Shown piece by piece: positions 33,412 through 42,144 of a stretch of 64,000 bases of DNA. Within the stretch, counting starts at the first letter, position 1. Every line of letters starts with the position of its first letter. The position numbers and the translations under genes were made by a program. The notes under the pieces were generated by a model. It did not search any database and was not told where the DNA came from. It saw nothing but the letters and a program-made list of their open reading frames with translations. This DNA is from Lacrimispora amygdalina (lineage in GTDB: Bacteria; Bacillota; Clostridia; Lachnospirales; Lachnospiraceae), in NCBI RefSeq assembly GCF_003432035.1, contig NZ_QOHO01000032.1, positions 1 through 64,000 of the forward strand, in the 5' to 3' direction.

Positions 33412-34431
33412 TTATTTCGTCCATAAATGAATCAGATCTTTCCTGATCTCCTCATAATGTTTTCCTGTCAGTCCAAAATCCATGTCTTTATAAGTCCATA
33501 TGGAACAGCCAATCTGATATTTTTCAAATATAGCATGTACATCACGAAACCACCGCAGTGTATCCATAACAGGTGCCTGGTCAATTACTCCGAACTCTCC
33601 GCAGTACAGCTGAGTACCTGCCTTCTTTGCTGCAAGAACTGCTTCTTTTACCATCTCCTCTAAGAACTCTTTCCCCATGGTCTCAGCCTTTGAATTCAAG
33701 ACAGCTTCTCCCTGCTCTCCCAGCGCGGCAGACTGGGACCGGTAATAATCCATGCTTTCGGGATAAAAAATATCCTTCTGCGGATCCATCTGTTTGACCC
33801 AGTGCGCCTTTTGATGGGTAAACAAAAGCGGCTCATAAAAGTGAAAGGTAAAGATAATATTTTTATCTTCTGGTATTTTTAGTAATTTTAATGTGCTGGC
33901 ACTATTCCACTGTATTCCCCCATAAATAATGGGTACGAATGAATCAATTTTCCGTATTGCTGATACCGTTTTGTCAATCAGATCATTCCAAAGCAATGCA
34001 TTTTCCTTTTCTACAACCTCATTCAGCAATTCAAAGGCGACATTATCACGATTTTTAAACTCCGTTGCAATGCTGTTCCACAGGCTGACAAAACGTTCCT
34101 GCAAATATGGATTATGAAACAAATCATTCTTCTGCCTGTTTCCAGCATCATTAAAATCGTAGCCATATGCCTTATGCAGATCCAGTATTACATCCAGTCT
34201 GCTTTCCCTGCAGCAGTCACATACACAACGGACAAGTTCATACCCTTCTTCTATGGGATTGCCATCCTTATCTTCCAGAACCTCGTAATCAATTGGTAAC
34301 CGGATATGATCAAATCCCCATGCTGCTATCTGTTCAATATCCGATTTCCCGATAAATGTACTGTAATGATGCATATTATGAGTACACTGAGATAAATATC
34401 CCCCTAAATTAAGCCCTCTTTTCAGTTTCAT
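33412..34431 (-). CDS. Glycoside hydrolase family 5 protein (intracellular endoglucanase-like)
   Basis: Retaining glycosidase of 339 aa with a TIM barrel. It starts MKLKRGLNLGGYLSQ, and WGFDHIRLPIDYEVLE is typical GH5. The acid/base Glu is in AFELLNEVV and the nucleophile Glu in LYCGEFGV. There is no signal peptide or carbohydrate-binding module, so it probably acts on imported oligosaccharides in the cytosol. No transporter gene is adjacent. It is divergent from an AraC gene, with three palindromes in the shared region, and is probably controlled by that regulator. Confidence 0.87.
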   Translation of the reverse strand: MKLKRGLNLGGYLSQCTHNMHHYSTFIGKSDIEQIAAWGFDHIRLPIDYEVLEDKDGNPIEEGYELVRCVCDCCRESRLDVILDLHKAYGYDFNDAGNRQKNDLFHNPYLQERFVSLWNSIATEFKNRDNVAFELLNEVVEKENALLWNDLIDKTVSAIRKIDSFVPIIYGGIQWNSASTLKLLKIPEDKNIIFTFHFYEPLLFTHQKAHWVKQMDPQKDIFYPESMDYYRSQSAALGEQGEAVLNSKAETMGKEFLEEMVKEAVLAAKKAGTQLYCGEFGVIDQAPVMDTLRWFRDVHAIFEKYQIGCSIWTYKDMDFGLTGKHYEEIRKDLIHLWTK

Positions 34432-34452
34432 ACAGCCTCACTGCCTTTCCTT

Positions 34453-34497
34453 TCAGATAGCTTTATACTATCTGATATTACCGGTAAATGATATCAT
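34453..34497. promoter_or_regulatory. Cluster of three palindromes between the GH5 and AraC genes
   Basis: TCAGATAG-N7-CTATCTGA (34453-34475), TTACCGGTAA (34478-34487) and ATGATATCAT (34488-34497) lie head to tail. On the minus strand a TTGAAT/TATAAA pair sits just upstream of them, so they would fall around the GH5 transcription start. Operator function is inferred. Confidence 0.5.
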
Positions 34498-34567
34498 TTT
34501 CTTTTCTTTTATATTGTTTTTATGATATAATTCAATAGAAAATAACCACGTAAAAAGGATCTTAACA

Positions 34568-35320
34568 ATGAATATTAAAAAGGAACTTGCTTTTCAGGAA
34601 TTTGTGAGAAGAGAAAGCAATCTTGTCCGGGCACCTTATACCCCGGAGCAGGAATTCTATTCTGTGATAAAATCGGGCAGCACTGCAAAAGTAAAGGAAC
34701 TCTGCCAGGAGTCTCTTTTATCCAAAAAAGGGCTTGGTACTCTTTCTGTTAATTCCCTTCAAAATATAAAATACCATTTTGCTATTACTGCAGCTATGGT
34801 CGCCAGATATTGTATGGAGGGAGGAATGGAACTTTCAACCGCCTATGGTCTCAGTGACTTCTATATTTTAAAGGCTGACGGCTGCACGAAACCGGAGGAT
34901 GTTGCCGCGCTTCATCCTGTCATGTGCCTGGACTATGCAAAACGTATGAAGAATCTGAGGAAAAACAAAATCACATCCAGGCATATTTCAGCATGCATTG
35001 ACTACATCCTGGACAACCTGCATACCCGGATCACCATAGAGACTCTTGCGTCTCTTGTAGATCTAAATCCCTCCTATTTATCCCGTCTTTTTAAGAAAGA
35101 AGCCGGGATGACAGTCAGCCGTTACATTCAGGATAAGAAAATCGAGACAGCCCAGAATATGCTGATTTATTCTGACTATACCCCTTCAGAAATCTCCTCT
35201 GTTTTAGCTTTTCCAAATCAAAGCTATTTTACAGAGATTTTCCATAAGAAAACAGGTATGACACCTTTGAAATATCGAAATTTCAACTTTCGGAATACAG
35301 AGATGGGGGGAAAGGGCTAA
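34568..35320 (+). CDS. AraC-family transcriptional regulator
   Basis: Regulator of 250 aa. The N-terminal 140 residues have no clear sensor motif. The C terminus holds two helix-turn-helix motifs (ITIETLASLVDLNPSYLSRL, then YTPSEISSVLAFPNQSYFTE) and ends with GMTPLKYRN. It diverges from the GH5 gene and probably activates it in response to a sugar. Its 3' end overlaps the convergent flavoprotein gene by 4 bp. Confidence 0.9.
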   Translation: MNIKKELAFQEFVRRESNLVRAPYTPEQEFYSVIKSGSTAKVKELCQESLLSKKGLGTLSVNSLQNIKYHFAITAAMVARYCMEGGMELSTAYGLSDFYILKADGCTKPEDVAALHPVMCLDYAKRMKNLRKNKITSRHISACIDYILDNLHTRITIETLASLVDLNPSYLSRLFKKEAGMTVSRYIQDKKIETAQNMLIYSDYTPSEISSVLAFPNQSYFTEIFHKKTGMTPLKYRNFNFRNTEMGGKG

Positions 35321-36123
35321 CTTCCGGAAGATAATTTTTTCCCAAGTTTATCAATGAGCCGCTTCATTATCTTTCCAAAAATACGTTTTACTGGATTTAA
35401 ATCCACTTCATAAAAGTAAGGAGCATCAATCCAGCCCTTCTCCTTCCAATAAATACGGTCTGCATCTGATGTATATATTTTACTTCGCAGGCAGTTAAAT
35501 AGAAATATATCATAATATGTAAGTGTTTTTTTGTTACGTTGACTCATTTTCTCATATAATTTTTTTGATAAGGCTTTTATTTTCTTCTGTCCTTTCTCAA
35601 AGGTACGTTTGTTATACTTAAAAACCCCTTTTGGTTCTCTATTTTTAAAATACATTGGTGAAATTATCTGTATATCACCAACCAGGTCCATTGCCCAGCC
35701 GGATACCGTCATTTTAAGATATTTGTAAACCTGTTTACTCCCCCCGCCATCTGTCGTTATTACAAGAAGTACAGGTTTTCCGCATAGTTCCTGTCGATGA
35801 AATAAATAAGACAAACGATCAATGAACTTTTTCATCTGCCCCGTAACCTGATAGGCATAGACAGGGCTGGAAATAATTACTGCATCTGCTTTCTTCATCT
35901 TTTCTTTTATCATTCCAATCTCATCCTCTCTGCAGGGACATAATAATTCACTTTTTTGAAAGCAGATACCGCAGCCCTTACATTCCTCAATATAAGACTC
36001 ACTCAATTGTAAATACTCAAAGTCAATTGCAGAATCGTACTTCTTTAATTCATTTCCGATCTCCATGCATATGAGGTAACTGTCTTTTTTTCTCGGACTT
36101 CCTGAAATAACCAGAACTTTCAT
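35317..36123 (-). CDS. NADPH-dependent FMN reductase/iron-sulfur flavoprotein
   Basis: Flavodoxin-like protein of 268 aa. The N-terminal phosphate loop VISGSPRKKDSYLICMEIG and IISSPVYAYQVTGQMKKFID bind FMN. A compact Cys cluster, CKGCGICFQK, followed by CPCRED, fits the [4Fe-4S] site of Isf-type flavoproteins. A basic C-terminal extension of about 90 residues is unusual. It follows a padR-like gene, and a palindrome like the one ahead of padR lies 15 bp before its start, so it is a likely PadR target. Confidence 0.82.
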   Translation of the reverse strand: MKVLVISGSPRKKDSYLICMEIGNELKKYDSAIDFEYLQLSESYIEECKGCGICFQKSELLCPCREDEIGMIKEKMKKADAVIISSPVYAYQVTGQMKKFIDRLSYLFHRQELCGKPVLLVITTDGGGSKQVYKYLKMTVSGWAMDLVGDIQIISPMYFKNREPKGVFKYNKRTFEKGQKKIKALSKKLYEKMSQRNKKTLTYYDIFLFNCLRSKIYTSDADRIYWKEKGWIDAPYFYEVDLNPVKRIFGKIMKRLIDKLGKKLSSGS

Positions 36124-36137
36124 ATTTCACTCCTTTC

Positions 36138-36153
36138 TATCCAACATTGGATA
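36138..36153. promoter_or_regulatory. PadR-type operator ahead of the flavoprotein gene
   Basis: TATCCAACATTGGATA is palindromic except for the central step. It matches the core of the perfect palindrome at 36835-36852. Confidence 0.7.
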
Positions 36154-36169
36154 TAATGATATTTTTTTA

Positions 36170-36200
36170 CACCAAAATGATCTTATTTCATTTTGGTGCA
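36170..36200. repeat. Inverted repeat between padR and the flavoprotein gene
   Basis: CACCAAAATGA and TCATTTTGGTG form a perfect 11-bp stem around a 7-nt centre. It is followed by A, not T, on the minus strand, so it is not a standard terminator; it may be a second operator. Confidence 0.45.
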
Positions 36201-36214
36201 TGATTAATTACTTA

Positions 36215-36799
36215 TCATTCATATTTCATAAAGTCTGTTTCCTTAATCAGCTTTACAATTTCCTTTGATTCCTGAATTATATTGTCCAGATTTTCTAACA
36301 TCATATTATGCCAGATAATCTGGCTGTCTACAGTTGTTATCATATAATCTAATGTTATAACTTCCATAGAACAGGCTTTTTGTCCCTTCTCTTTTCTCCA
36401 ATCATCTATCCGAATCTTCTGTGCTTTTAAATCAATGATATGTTTTTCGACGCATTGAATTATTTCTTCCTTTTGGAGATTGGCAATAATGGGATATAAA
36501 AGAAATTTTTCTGATGCTGCTCCCTGCAAAGGTTTGCTCATCTCGTTATATGCCAGTTTCTTAAGTACGTCTCTGCCTCTTTGTGTTATTTCATATATCT
36601 GCTTTTTCTTCTCTCCTTCTTCCGGTTTGTCAATCATGCGGATGTATCCATCTTTTTCCAATTTTTTAATTGCATAGTATATCGACCCGGATTTTATATT
36701 ATTCCATTCAGACATACGGTTCAGACTAATAAATCTCTGAATTTCATAGCCATGTGTAGGCTTAATACTAAAAAAGAAAAGGATAAATAATTGTACCAT
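36215..36799 (-). CDS. PadR-family transcriptional regulator
   Basis: Repressor of 194 aa. The winged helix begins THGYEIQRFISLNRMSEW and continues SGSIYYAIKKLEKDGYIRMI, the family hallmark; residues 100-190 form the C-terminal dimerisation helices. The start is ATG 36799, with GAGGTG 7 nt upstream. An 18-bp perfect palindrome lies 36 bp upstream and a near-identical one lies before the flavoprotein gene. Autoregulation and control of that gene are likely. The inducer is probably a small aromatic or redox compound, by family analogy only. Confidence 0.88.
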   Translation of the reverse strand: MVQLFILFFFSIKPTHGYEIQRFISLNRMSEWNNIKSGSIYYAIKKLEKDGYIRMIDKPEEGEKKKQIYEITQRGRDVLKKLAYNEMSKPLQGAASEKFLLYPIIANLQKEEIIQCVEKHIIDLKAQKIRIDDWRKEKGQKACSMEVITLDYMITTVDSQIIWHNMMLENLDNIIQESKEIVKLIKETDFMKYE

Positions 36800-36834
36800 T
36801 AAAAGCACCTCACCCGTAAAGATAAATCAATTAT

Positions 36835-36852
36835 ATATCCAACGTTGGATAT
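36835..36852. promoter_or_regulatory. PadR-type operator ahead of padR
   Basis: ATATCCAACGTTGGATAT is a perfect 18-bp palindrome upstream of the padR start. The same core recurs at 36138-36153. Confidence 0.75.
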
Positions 36853-36874
36853 TATCAAGTTTTTTATTTGCAAA

Positions 36875-37420
36875 TTAAATCACCGCAATCTGAAGTGCCC
36901 CCTCCAGAATTGTCTTTATCTGCTCCGATGACAGTTTCATTCCTTCATCCACCCATCTGATCAGCAATCCATTCAAACCTCCAAGACTATAGGATAACAG
37001 GTAGGAAAGTGTCATGTCATCAAGTTTCATATCTGGTTTCACATCCTGAAAGACAACCGGTGCTATTTCCCCTGATATACGGTAAATTAATTCAAGCATT
37101 TTATTCTTTTTTAGCAGATTCAAAAAAATCTCGTGCTGTTTCCAGAATTCAAAATAAATAACAGCAACTTCAGTATAGTGATGAGGAGCCTTATCAGCCA
37201 CCATACAAAAAAATTCCTCTGCCAACGTACTCATGTATTCATTTAAAATATCCTCCCTGGTATTATATAAGCGATAGAAGGTTCTGCGCGACAGTCCCGC
37301 TTCCTGACAAATCTGAGTCACGGTAATCATAGAGAACTCATATGTCTCCATAAGCTTAATTAAACCATCCATCAACATCTTTCTCGATTGCAGCGCAATT
37401 CTGTAATTCATTTTATTCAT
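36875..37420 (-). CDS. TetR-family regulator
   Basis: Repressor of 181 aa. The helix-turn-helix is FSMITVTQICQEAGLSRRTF followed by YRLYNTREDIL. The C-terminal region matches the TetR_C_8 type (SYSLGGLNGLLIRWVDEGMK). ATG 37420 follows AGGGGAGA; the longer frame is not supported. It is divergent from the alpha/beta hydrolase gene and probably represses it, with CTGTAACACA repeats in the intergenic region as possible sites. Confidence 0.88.
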   Translation of the reverse strand: MNKMNYRIALQSRKMLMDGLIKLMETYEFSMITVTQICQEAGLSRRTFYRLYNTREDILNEYMSTLAEEFFCMVADKAPHHYTEVAVIYFEFWKQHEIFLNLLKKNKMLELIYRISGEIAPVVFQDVKPDMKLDDMTLSYLLSYSLGGLNGLLIRWVDEGMKLSSEQIKTILEGALQIAVI

Positions 37421-37456
37421 ATGATTCTCCCCTAATCTGTCACGGTTCCCATGAAT

Positions 37457-37539
37457 CTGTAACACAATAACCAATACCATTGTAAAGTCCATACCGGATC
37501 ATTATAATAAGTTTCGTAATATGCGTCAACTGTAACACA
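37457..37539. repeat. Direct repeats in the TetR/hydrolase intergenic region
   Basis: CTGTAACACA occurs at 37457-37466 and 37530-37539, 73 bp apart (about seven helical turns), flanking the hydrolase promoter. They could be regulator sites, but they are not palindromic as TetR operators usually are. Confidence 0.4.
37480..37508 (+). promoter_or_regulatory. Promoter of the alpha/beta hydrolase gene
   Basis: TTGTAA (37480-37485) and TATAAT (37503-37508), 17-bp spacing, 52 bp before the start codon. Confidence 0.65.
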
Positions 37540-37560
37540 TTAGAGATGGAGGATTAAAAG

Positions 37561-38697
37561 ATGACTTATATCAAGAATATCACGGGGATCCAGCAGCTTG
37601 ATTTTCAAATTAACCGGATAATCGCCTATGGAGATACAGCTGCCGATGCAGAAAAAATCATTGAAAAAACCCGGGGCATCAAAGACCTGACAACATGGTA
37701 TCATGTGTGGTCGGATCTGGGTGATTATTACAGGAATACTTCCCAGCATTTGCGTACCGCTTATGCCTATAGAATGGCAGAATTTTTTCTTAAGGAAGAT
37801 CATCCTCAGAAAAATAATATGTATGAAATATCCTGTAAATATTTTCATCTGGCATTCAGGCAAATGAATTTAAACTATACGGTACACGAAATACCCTTTA
37901 TGAATTCACATATGCATAGCCTTTATTTTAAAAGTGAAAATGAAAAAAGTATTTTATTAATTTGCGGTGGCTACGATTCCTTTATTGAAGAATTTGTCCC
38001 TGCTATCATTGACTTTACAAACAATGGCTTTACCGTGATACTCTTTGAAGGCGGAGGGCAGGGAAAAACATTAAAAAACGGGCTGAAATTCATGGCGGAC
38101 TGGGAAAAACCGGCTTCCTGTGTGCTGGATTATTATAATGTAACATCCTGTACCATGATTGGCATTTCCTGGGGCGGATATCTGGCGGTCAGAGCCGCTG
38201 CTTTTGAACCTAGAATCAAAGCAGTGGCTGCTTTTGATGTTCTTGAAAATGGTTTTCTCTGCATGACTAACATATTTCCCTCTGTGCTCAAATATATGGT
38301 AAGATACCTTGTATTGCACAGGAAAAAGCGAACAGCAAACCTGATTCTTCGATTTCTCAGGAAAAAAAGCCTGATTGCCGATTGGGCGATGATGCAGGGA
38401 ATGTACATAACAGGAACGAAGACACCTTATGATTTTTACAGAGAATTATTAAAGCACTCCCTGCCCCAGGATGTCTGTGATAAGCTTACCTGTCATGTAC
38501 TGCTGCTTGCCGGTAAAAAGGATCATTATATCCCCAATGACCAGTTTTACCGCCTGTCAGATAAAATCAAACATGCAAAAAGTCTTTCCACAAGGATGTT
38601 TACAAAGGCAGAGGGAGGGGAACAGCACTGCCAGACCGGAAATTATCAGTTAGCGGTTGACGAAATACTGGATTGGATGAATCATATTAAAAACTAA
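37561..38697 (+). CDS. Alpha/beta-fold hydrolase (FrsA/DUF1100-like)
   Basis: Serine hydrolase of 378 aa. A helical N-terminal domain of about 120 residues precedes the alpha/beta core. The nucleophile elbow is MIGISWGGYLA (Ser at about 203). LLLAGKKDHYIPNDQ supplies the Asp, and EGGEQHCQTG near the end supplies the His. The helical lid plus late catalytic acid resemble the DUF1100/2,6-dihydropseudooxynicotine hydrolase group. No signal peptide. It diverges from a TetR gene and overlaps the convergent HAD gene by 4 bp. The substrate is unknown. Confidence 0.83.
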   Translation: MTYIKNITGIQQLDFQINRIIAYGDTAADAEKIIEKTRGIKDLTTWYHVWSDLGDYYRNTSQHLRTAYAYRMAEFFLKEDHPQKNNMYEISCKYFHLAFRQMNLNYTVHEIPFMNSHMHSLYFKSENEKSILLICGGYDSFIEEFVPAIIDFTNNGFTVILFEGGGQGKTLKNGLKFMADWEKPASCVLDYYNVTSCTMIGISWGGYLAVRAAAFEPRIKAVAAFDVLENGFLCMTNIFPSVLKYMVRYLVLHRKKRTANLILRFLRKKSLIADWAMMQGMYITGTKTPYDFYRELLKHSLPQDVCDKLTCHVLLLAGKKDHYIPNDQFYRLSDKIKHAKSLSTRMFTKAEGGEQHCQTGNYQLAVDEILDWMNHIKN

Positions 38698-39365
38698 TAC
38701 ACTGTTTCTGTCACAGCCTTCTTATCTAAATAATTTATCACTTCCAGTAAAGATGGCAGGATTATTTCTGTCATCTTTTGAAATTTTACCGCGGGTTTTT
38801 TCATATCAGGCACGCAGATCACAGGAATACCGGCAGAATAAGAAGCCTGTATTCCAGCCTCGCTATCTTCCAGCACAAGACAGTTTTCAGGATCAATTTT
38901 TACTTTTTCACATGCTTTCAGAAATATATCCGGATTTGGTTTTCCATTTTCTACTTCCGTACCAAATACCATTTCATCAAAATAACGTTCAATTCCATGT
39001 TGTATCAAAGCATACAACGCTCTCTCTCTGGTACTGGAGGAAGCCAAAGCTATCTTATATTTATTTTTCTTTAGATAATCCAACAGCTCTCTGACACCAG
39101 ATTTTAATGAAACTCCTTTTATGAAATACTCTTTCTCCCTTGACAGGGTGTAATCTAATCCTTCCTGTATGGAAACAGGCAGCTGATAATTCCTTACAAT
39201 CGCTTCCATATTCCCTAATTCTGTTTTACCGCTGTAATTTTGTGCATAGTCCTCTATGGTAAAGGAATATCCATATTTATTTAGTAACTCCTGGTACAGT
39301 TGATATGAAATGACTTCACTATCAATGATCAATCCGTCCAAATCAAAAATAACTGCTTTTATCAT
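38694..39365 (-). CDS. HAD phosphatase, beta-phosphoglucomutase-like
   Basis: Phosphatase or mutase of 223 aa. Motif I is VIFDLDGLIIDSE with both catalytic aspartates, motif II is ALASSSTRERA, motif III is GKPNPDIFLKA, and motif IV is CLVLEDSEAGIQAS. This set fits sugar-phosphate HADs with a C1-type helical cap. It lies 51 bp downstream of the MATE gene on the same strand and is probably cotranscribed, which repeats the MATE-HAD pairing seen at 1.8-3.8 kb. Confidence 0.87.
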   Translation of the reverse strand: MIKAVIFDLDGLIIDSEVISYQLYQELLNKYGYSFTIEDYAQNYSGKTELGNMEAIVRNYQLPVSIQEGLDYTLSREKEYFIKGVSLKSGVRELLDYLKKNKYKIALASSSTRERALYALIQHGIERYFDEMVFGTEVENGKPNPDIFLKACEKVKIDPENCLVLEDSEAGIQASYSAGIPVICVPDMKKPAVKFQKMTEIILPSLLEVINYLDKKAVTETVY

Positions 39366-39416
39366 AATCTGTTCCTTTCTCTTTTTAAATAAATGATAAC
39401 CAAAGCGGAGGCTGTC

Positions 39417-40763
39417 TTAAGCAAATTCTCTGCGATAAACAATCGGAGCTGTCAAAATAACCAGAGCACAGATCACCCATAAGACAGGTTCGCAGACACA
39501 TACAGCTATGTACCCCCAGACAGGTACAGCCCAAAGCGAAAACCAGACTTTTCCTATCAGTTCGATAACACTGCATAAAAGCGGCAAAACCGGACGCCCC
39601 ATCCCCTGTAAAGCGCTTCGTATAATTACCAGCAGTGCCATTGGAGGAATCATCGGAATACTGATTTGGAGGTAAAGTACCGCATTGGAAACAACTTCCT
39701 GACTTCCACTTCCTGTGATGAGCTTTACTGCATTTTCAGCAAACAGAAATGTAAATAAAACAGCAAACAGCCACCACACTCCATATAAAAGCAGGGCTGT
39801 CTTAATTCCTTTTGTGATCCGGGAACGGCAGTTGGCCCCATAGTTTTGGCTGGAATAAGTTGCAATACTTGCAGCCAGGGCAAGACCCGGATTATAGAAT
39901 AATTCTGCCAGACGGCGGGCTCCCATCTGAGCGGCAATATAGACACTGCCAAGTGCATTAATACTGCTTTGCAAAACAACACTGCCAATATTATAGATCG
40001 TACTCATAAGTGCCATGCTAAGCCCGGTCCAGAGCATTTTCAAAACAAATTCCGGCTTTACCCGTAAATCCTTTTTATGGAAATGAAGTCCCCGATAATT
40101 CTTAACAATGTAAAAAAAGCACAATACAGCACTGATTCCCTGTGCGAGTACAGTGGCTGTCGCCGCTCCCTGCACTCCCATTGCCAGACTTCCCATAAAC
40201 AAAAAATCAAGTCCCACATTCAGTACGCTGCTAAAGAGCAGAAACAGCAGCGGAGTAAAGCTGTTGCCAACAGCCTGAAGCAGACTGAATTCCAGATTAT
40301 ACGCCATGGTCAAAGGAATGCCGGCTAAAATAATGGTAAAATAGCTCAATGCCCCTGCCAAAGTATCTTCTGGTATCTGCAGGCCCGATAAAAGCGAATA
40401 CTTAAGCAGCAAAAAACCTGCTGTAAGAAATACGGCAAAAATGCAGGAGATACTCACCATCCAGCAGACAGCCTGCTTCATTTCCTTTTGCTCCCCGGCA
40501 CCAAAATATTTGCTTACAGTCAAAGCCAGACCATTGTTTAATCCAAAAGCAAAATTGGTAATAAGACTGTAAAGTGCCGCAGTAGCTCCAATCTGCGCCA
40601 AAGCTCCATCCCCTAAAAGATGGCCTGCGATCGAAGTATCTGCCAGACTATAGAGCTGCTGCAACAGGTTTCCGAAAAAAAGCGGCAGAGAAAAATAGAG
40701 AAGCAGTTGAAACGGACTGCCCTTTGTCATATCAAGAACGCGACTTTTGTAATCCGACTGCAT
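39417..40763 (-). CDS. MATE-family efflux transporter
   Basis: Polytopic exporter of 448 aa with 12 predicted segments. The N terminus (MTKGSPFQLLLYFSLPLFFG, then LLQQLYSLADTSIAGHLLG) is typical of MATE. The ribosome binding site is a G-rich AGGGGGG. It is divergent from an AraC gene with a cupin domain, which probably controls it. The substrate is unknown. Confidence 0.9.
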   Translation of the reverse strand: MQSDYKSRVLDMTKGSPFQLLLYFSLPLFFGNLLQQLYSLADTSIAGHLLGDGALAQIGATAALYSLITNFAFGLNNGLALTVSKYFGAGEQKEMKQAVCWMVSISCIFAVFLTAGFLLLKYSLLSGLQIPEDTLAGALSYFTIILAGIPLTMAYNLEFSLLQAVGNSFTPLLFLLFSSVLNVGLDFLFMGSLAMGVQGAATATVLAQGISAVLCFFYIVKNYRGLHFHKKDLRVKPEFVLKMLWTGLSMALMSTIYNIGSVVLQSSINALGSVYIAAQMGARRLAELFYNPGLALAASIATYSSQNYGANCRSRITKGIKTALLLYGVWWLFAVLFTFLFAENAVKLITGSGSQEVVSNAVLYLQISIPMIPPMALLVIIRSALQGMGRPVLPLLCSVIELIGKVWFSLWAVPVWGYIAVCVCEPVLWVICALVILTAPIVYRREFA

Positions 40764-40915
40764 GAAAATCCCCCCTTTTGATCACTTACAGATGCAGCAC
40801 CCGAAATCCACGATTCTATCTGTATTTTTTATTTTTATTATAAGCGTAAATTCCCATTGCTGCTTTCACAGAAACGTCATATACTATAAAAAAAGCGACA
40901 AAAGAGGGGGATTTT

Positions 40916-41830
40916 ATGATACGGAACAGAACTTTTGTTTCAACAGATTGTTACAGGAAGGAATTGCAGGAACAAGGCTTACAGCTTTTTAATATGTATG
41001 CAAATGAAGGGGATATCCACCAATACATTGCTGATTGTATCCCTTCCCACTGGCACCGGGAATTAGAAGTCTTTCTTTTATTGCAGGGCAGCGTGATAAT
41101 TCAGATCGGAGATAATATATATCACGCGGAAGCGGGGGAAGGGTACTTTATTAACACCGGAGTACTGCATTCTTTTGCCGCAGCTGTACCTTCCCCCTGT
41201 ATCTATCATTCCTTTGTATTTGACTCTGGCATCATAGGCGGTACCCCTGGAAGTGTCTTTGACACAATGTATGTCCGCCCCTTATTGGATGCAGGTCCGG
41301 ATTTTCTGAAATTTCAAAAGGAGGCAGGAGATGAAGCCTTTTTTCAGCAGTTTGATACAGCCTTTACTGCCTGTGAGAAGGAGAAATCCGGATATGAGTT
41401 TGAAGTTCGGGAAGCGCTGTCAAAAATATTGCTATACACAAAGGAAAAGCATCAGACCATGCCCTCCCGCAGAATGCCAACTCTGCAGGAATCCCGTTTG
41501 AAGCAAATGTTAGAATGGATTGACGGAAATTTAAGAAGTGTAATGACGGTAAAAGAAATTGCAGATACGGCAAATATCTGCACCAGAGAATGCCAGCGAA
41601 TATTCAGCCGGTATCTGCATTACAGCCCGATGGAGTATATTCAGCAGAGGCGTCTTTTTAAAGCTGCAGAACAGCTTTCAACCACAGATGCACCCATAAC
41701 CGAAATCGCTTTTGACTGTGGCTTTTCCAGCCACAGCTACTTTACAAAACAGTTCAAGGCATTGGTGGGTGCCACCCCCACGGAATACCGCGCTGCAATA
41801 CAGGAAAACCGGTCTAAAACACCGTTTTAA
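40916..41830 (+). CDS. AraC-family regulator with N-terminal cupin
   Basis: Regulator of 304 aa. Residues about 30-110 form a cupin effector domain (PSHWHRELEVFLLLQGSVII and GEGYFINTGVLHSF). The C terminus has two helix-turn-helix motifs (MTVKEIADTANICTRECQRI, and ITEIAFDCGFSSHSYFTKQF) ending in GATPTEYR. AGAGGGGG precedes the ATG. It diverges from the MATE gene and is the likely regulator of that pump. Confidence 0.9.
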   Translation: MIRNRTFVSTDCYRKELQEQGLQLFNMYANEGDIHQYIADCIPSHWHRELEVFLLLQGSVIIQIGDNIYHAEAGEGYFINTGVLHSFAAAVPSPCIYHSFVFDSGIIGGTPGSVFDTMYVRPLLDAGPDFLKFQKEAGDEAFFQQFDTAFTACEKEKSGYEFEVREALSKILLYTKEKHQTMPSRRMPTLQESRLKQMLEWIDGNLRSVMTVKEIADTANICTRECQRIFSRYLHYSPMEYIQQRRLFKAAEQLSTTDAPITEIAFDCGFSSHSYFTKQFKALVGATPTEYRAAIQENRSKTPF

Positions 41831-42144
41831 ATTAGATAATAACCTGCGGTATTAATCACTGTTCCCAATACAGCTGACATGACGGTCATCGGCACGATTG
41901 ATTTTTTATCGTCCCTGGACGCAAGAATGATAACTGGTAATGCTACACCCAATCCAATCATTCCGCCTTTTAACCACCATGCAATTCCATTGAACTTAAT
42001 ATTAAATATGATAAATGGAAGAATCAGATAAAATACAAATGCAGAAGCGATTGAATATTTATCAAACTTCATTTTTATCATTGGCAGCACATCAACAACA
42101 CCTGCAACTATACCAATTAGTAACGTCAGTAAGAATTCCTTCAT
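41827..42144 (-). CDS. Small membrane protein overlapping an ECF sigma gene
   Basis: Hydrophobic protein of 105 aa with four predicted membrane segments and short polar loops (KMKFDKYS and ASRDDKKS). I do not recognise a family. Its ATG overlaps the sigma-factor stop (ATGA), so it is translated with that factor. The position is where an anti-sigma factor often sits, but it lacks a visible cytosolic anti-sigma domain, so that role is only a suggestion. Its 3' end overlaps the convergent AraC gene by 4 bp. Confidence 0.7.
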   Translation of the reverse strand: MKEFLLTLLIGIVAGVVDVLPMIKMKFDKYSIASAFVFYLILPFIIFNIKFNGIAWWLKGGMIGLGVALPVIILASRDDKKSIVPMTVMSAVLGTVINTAGYYLI

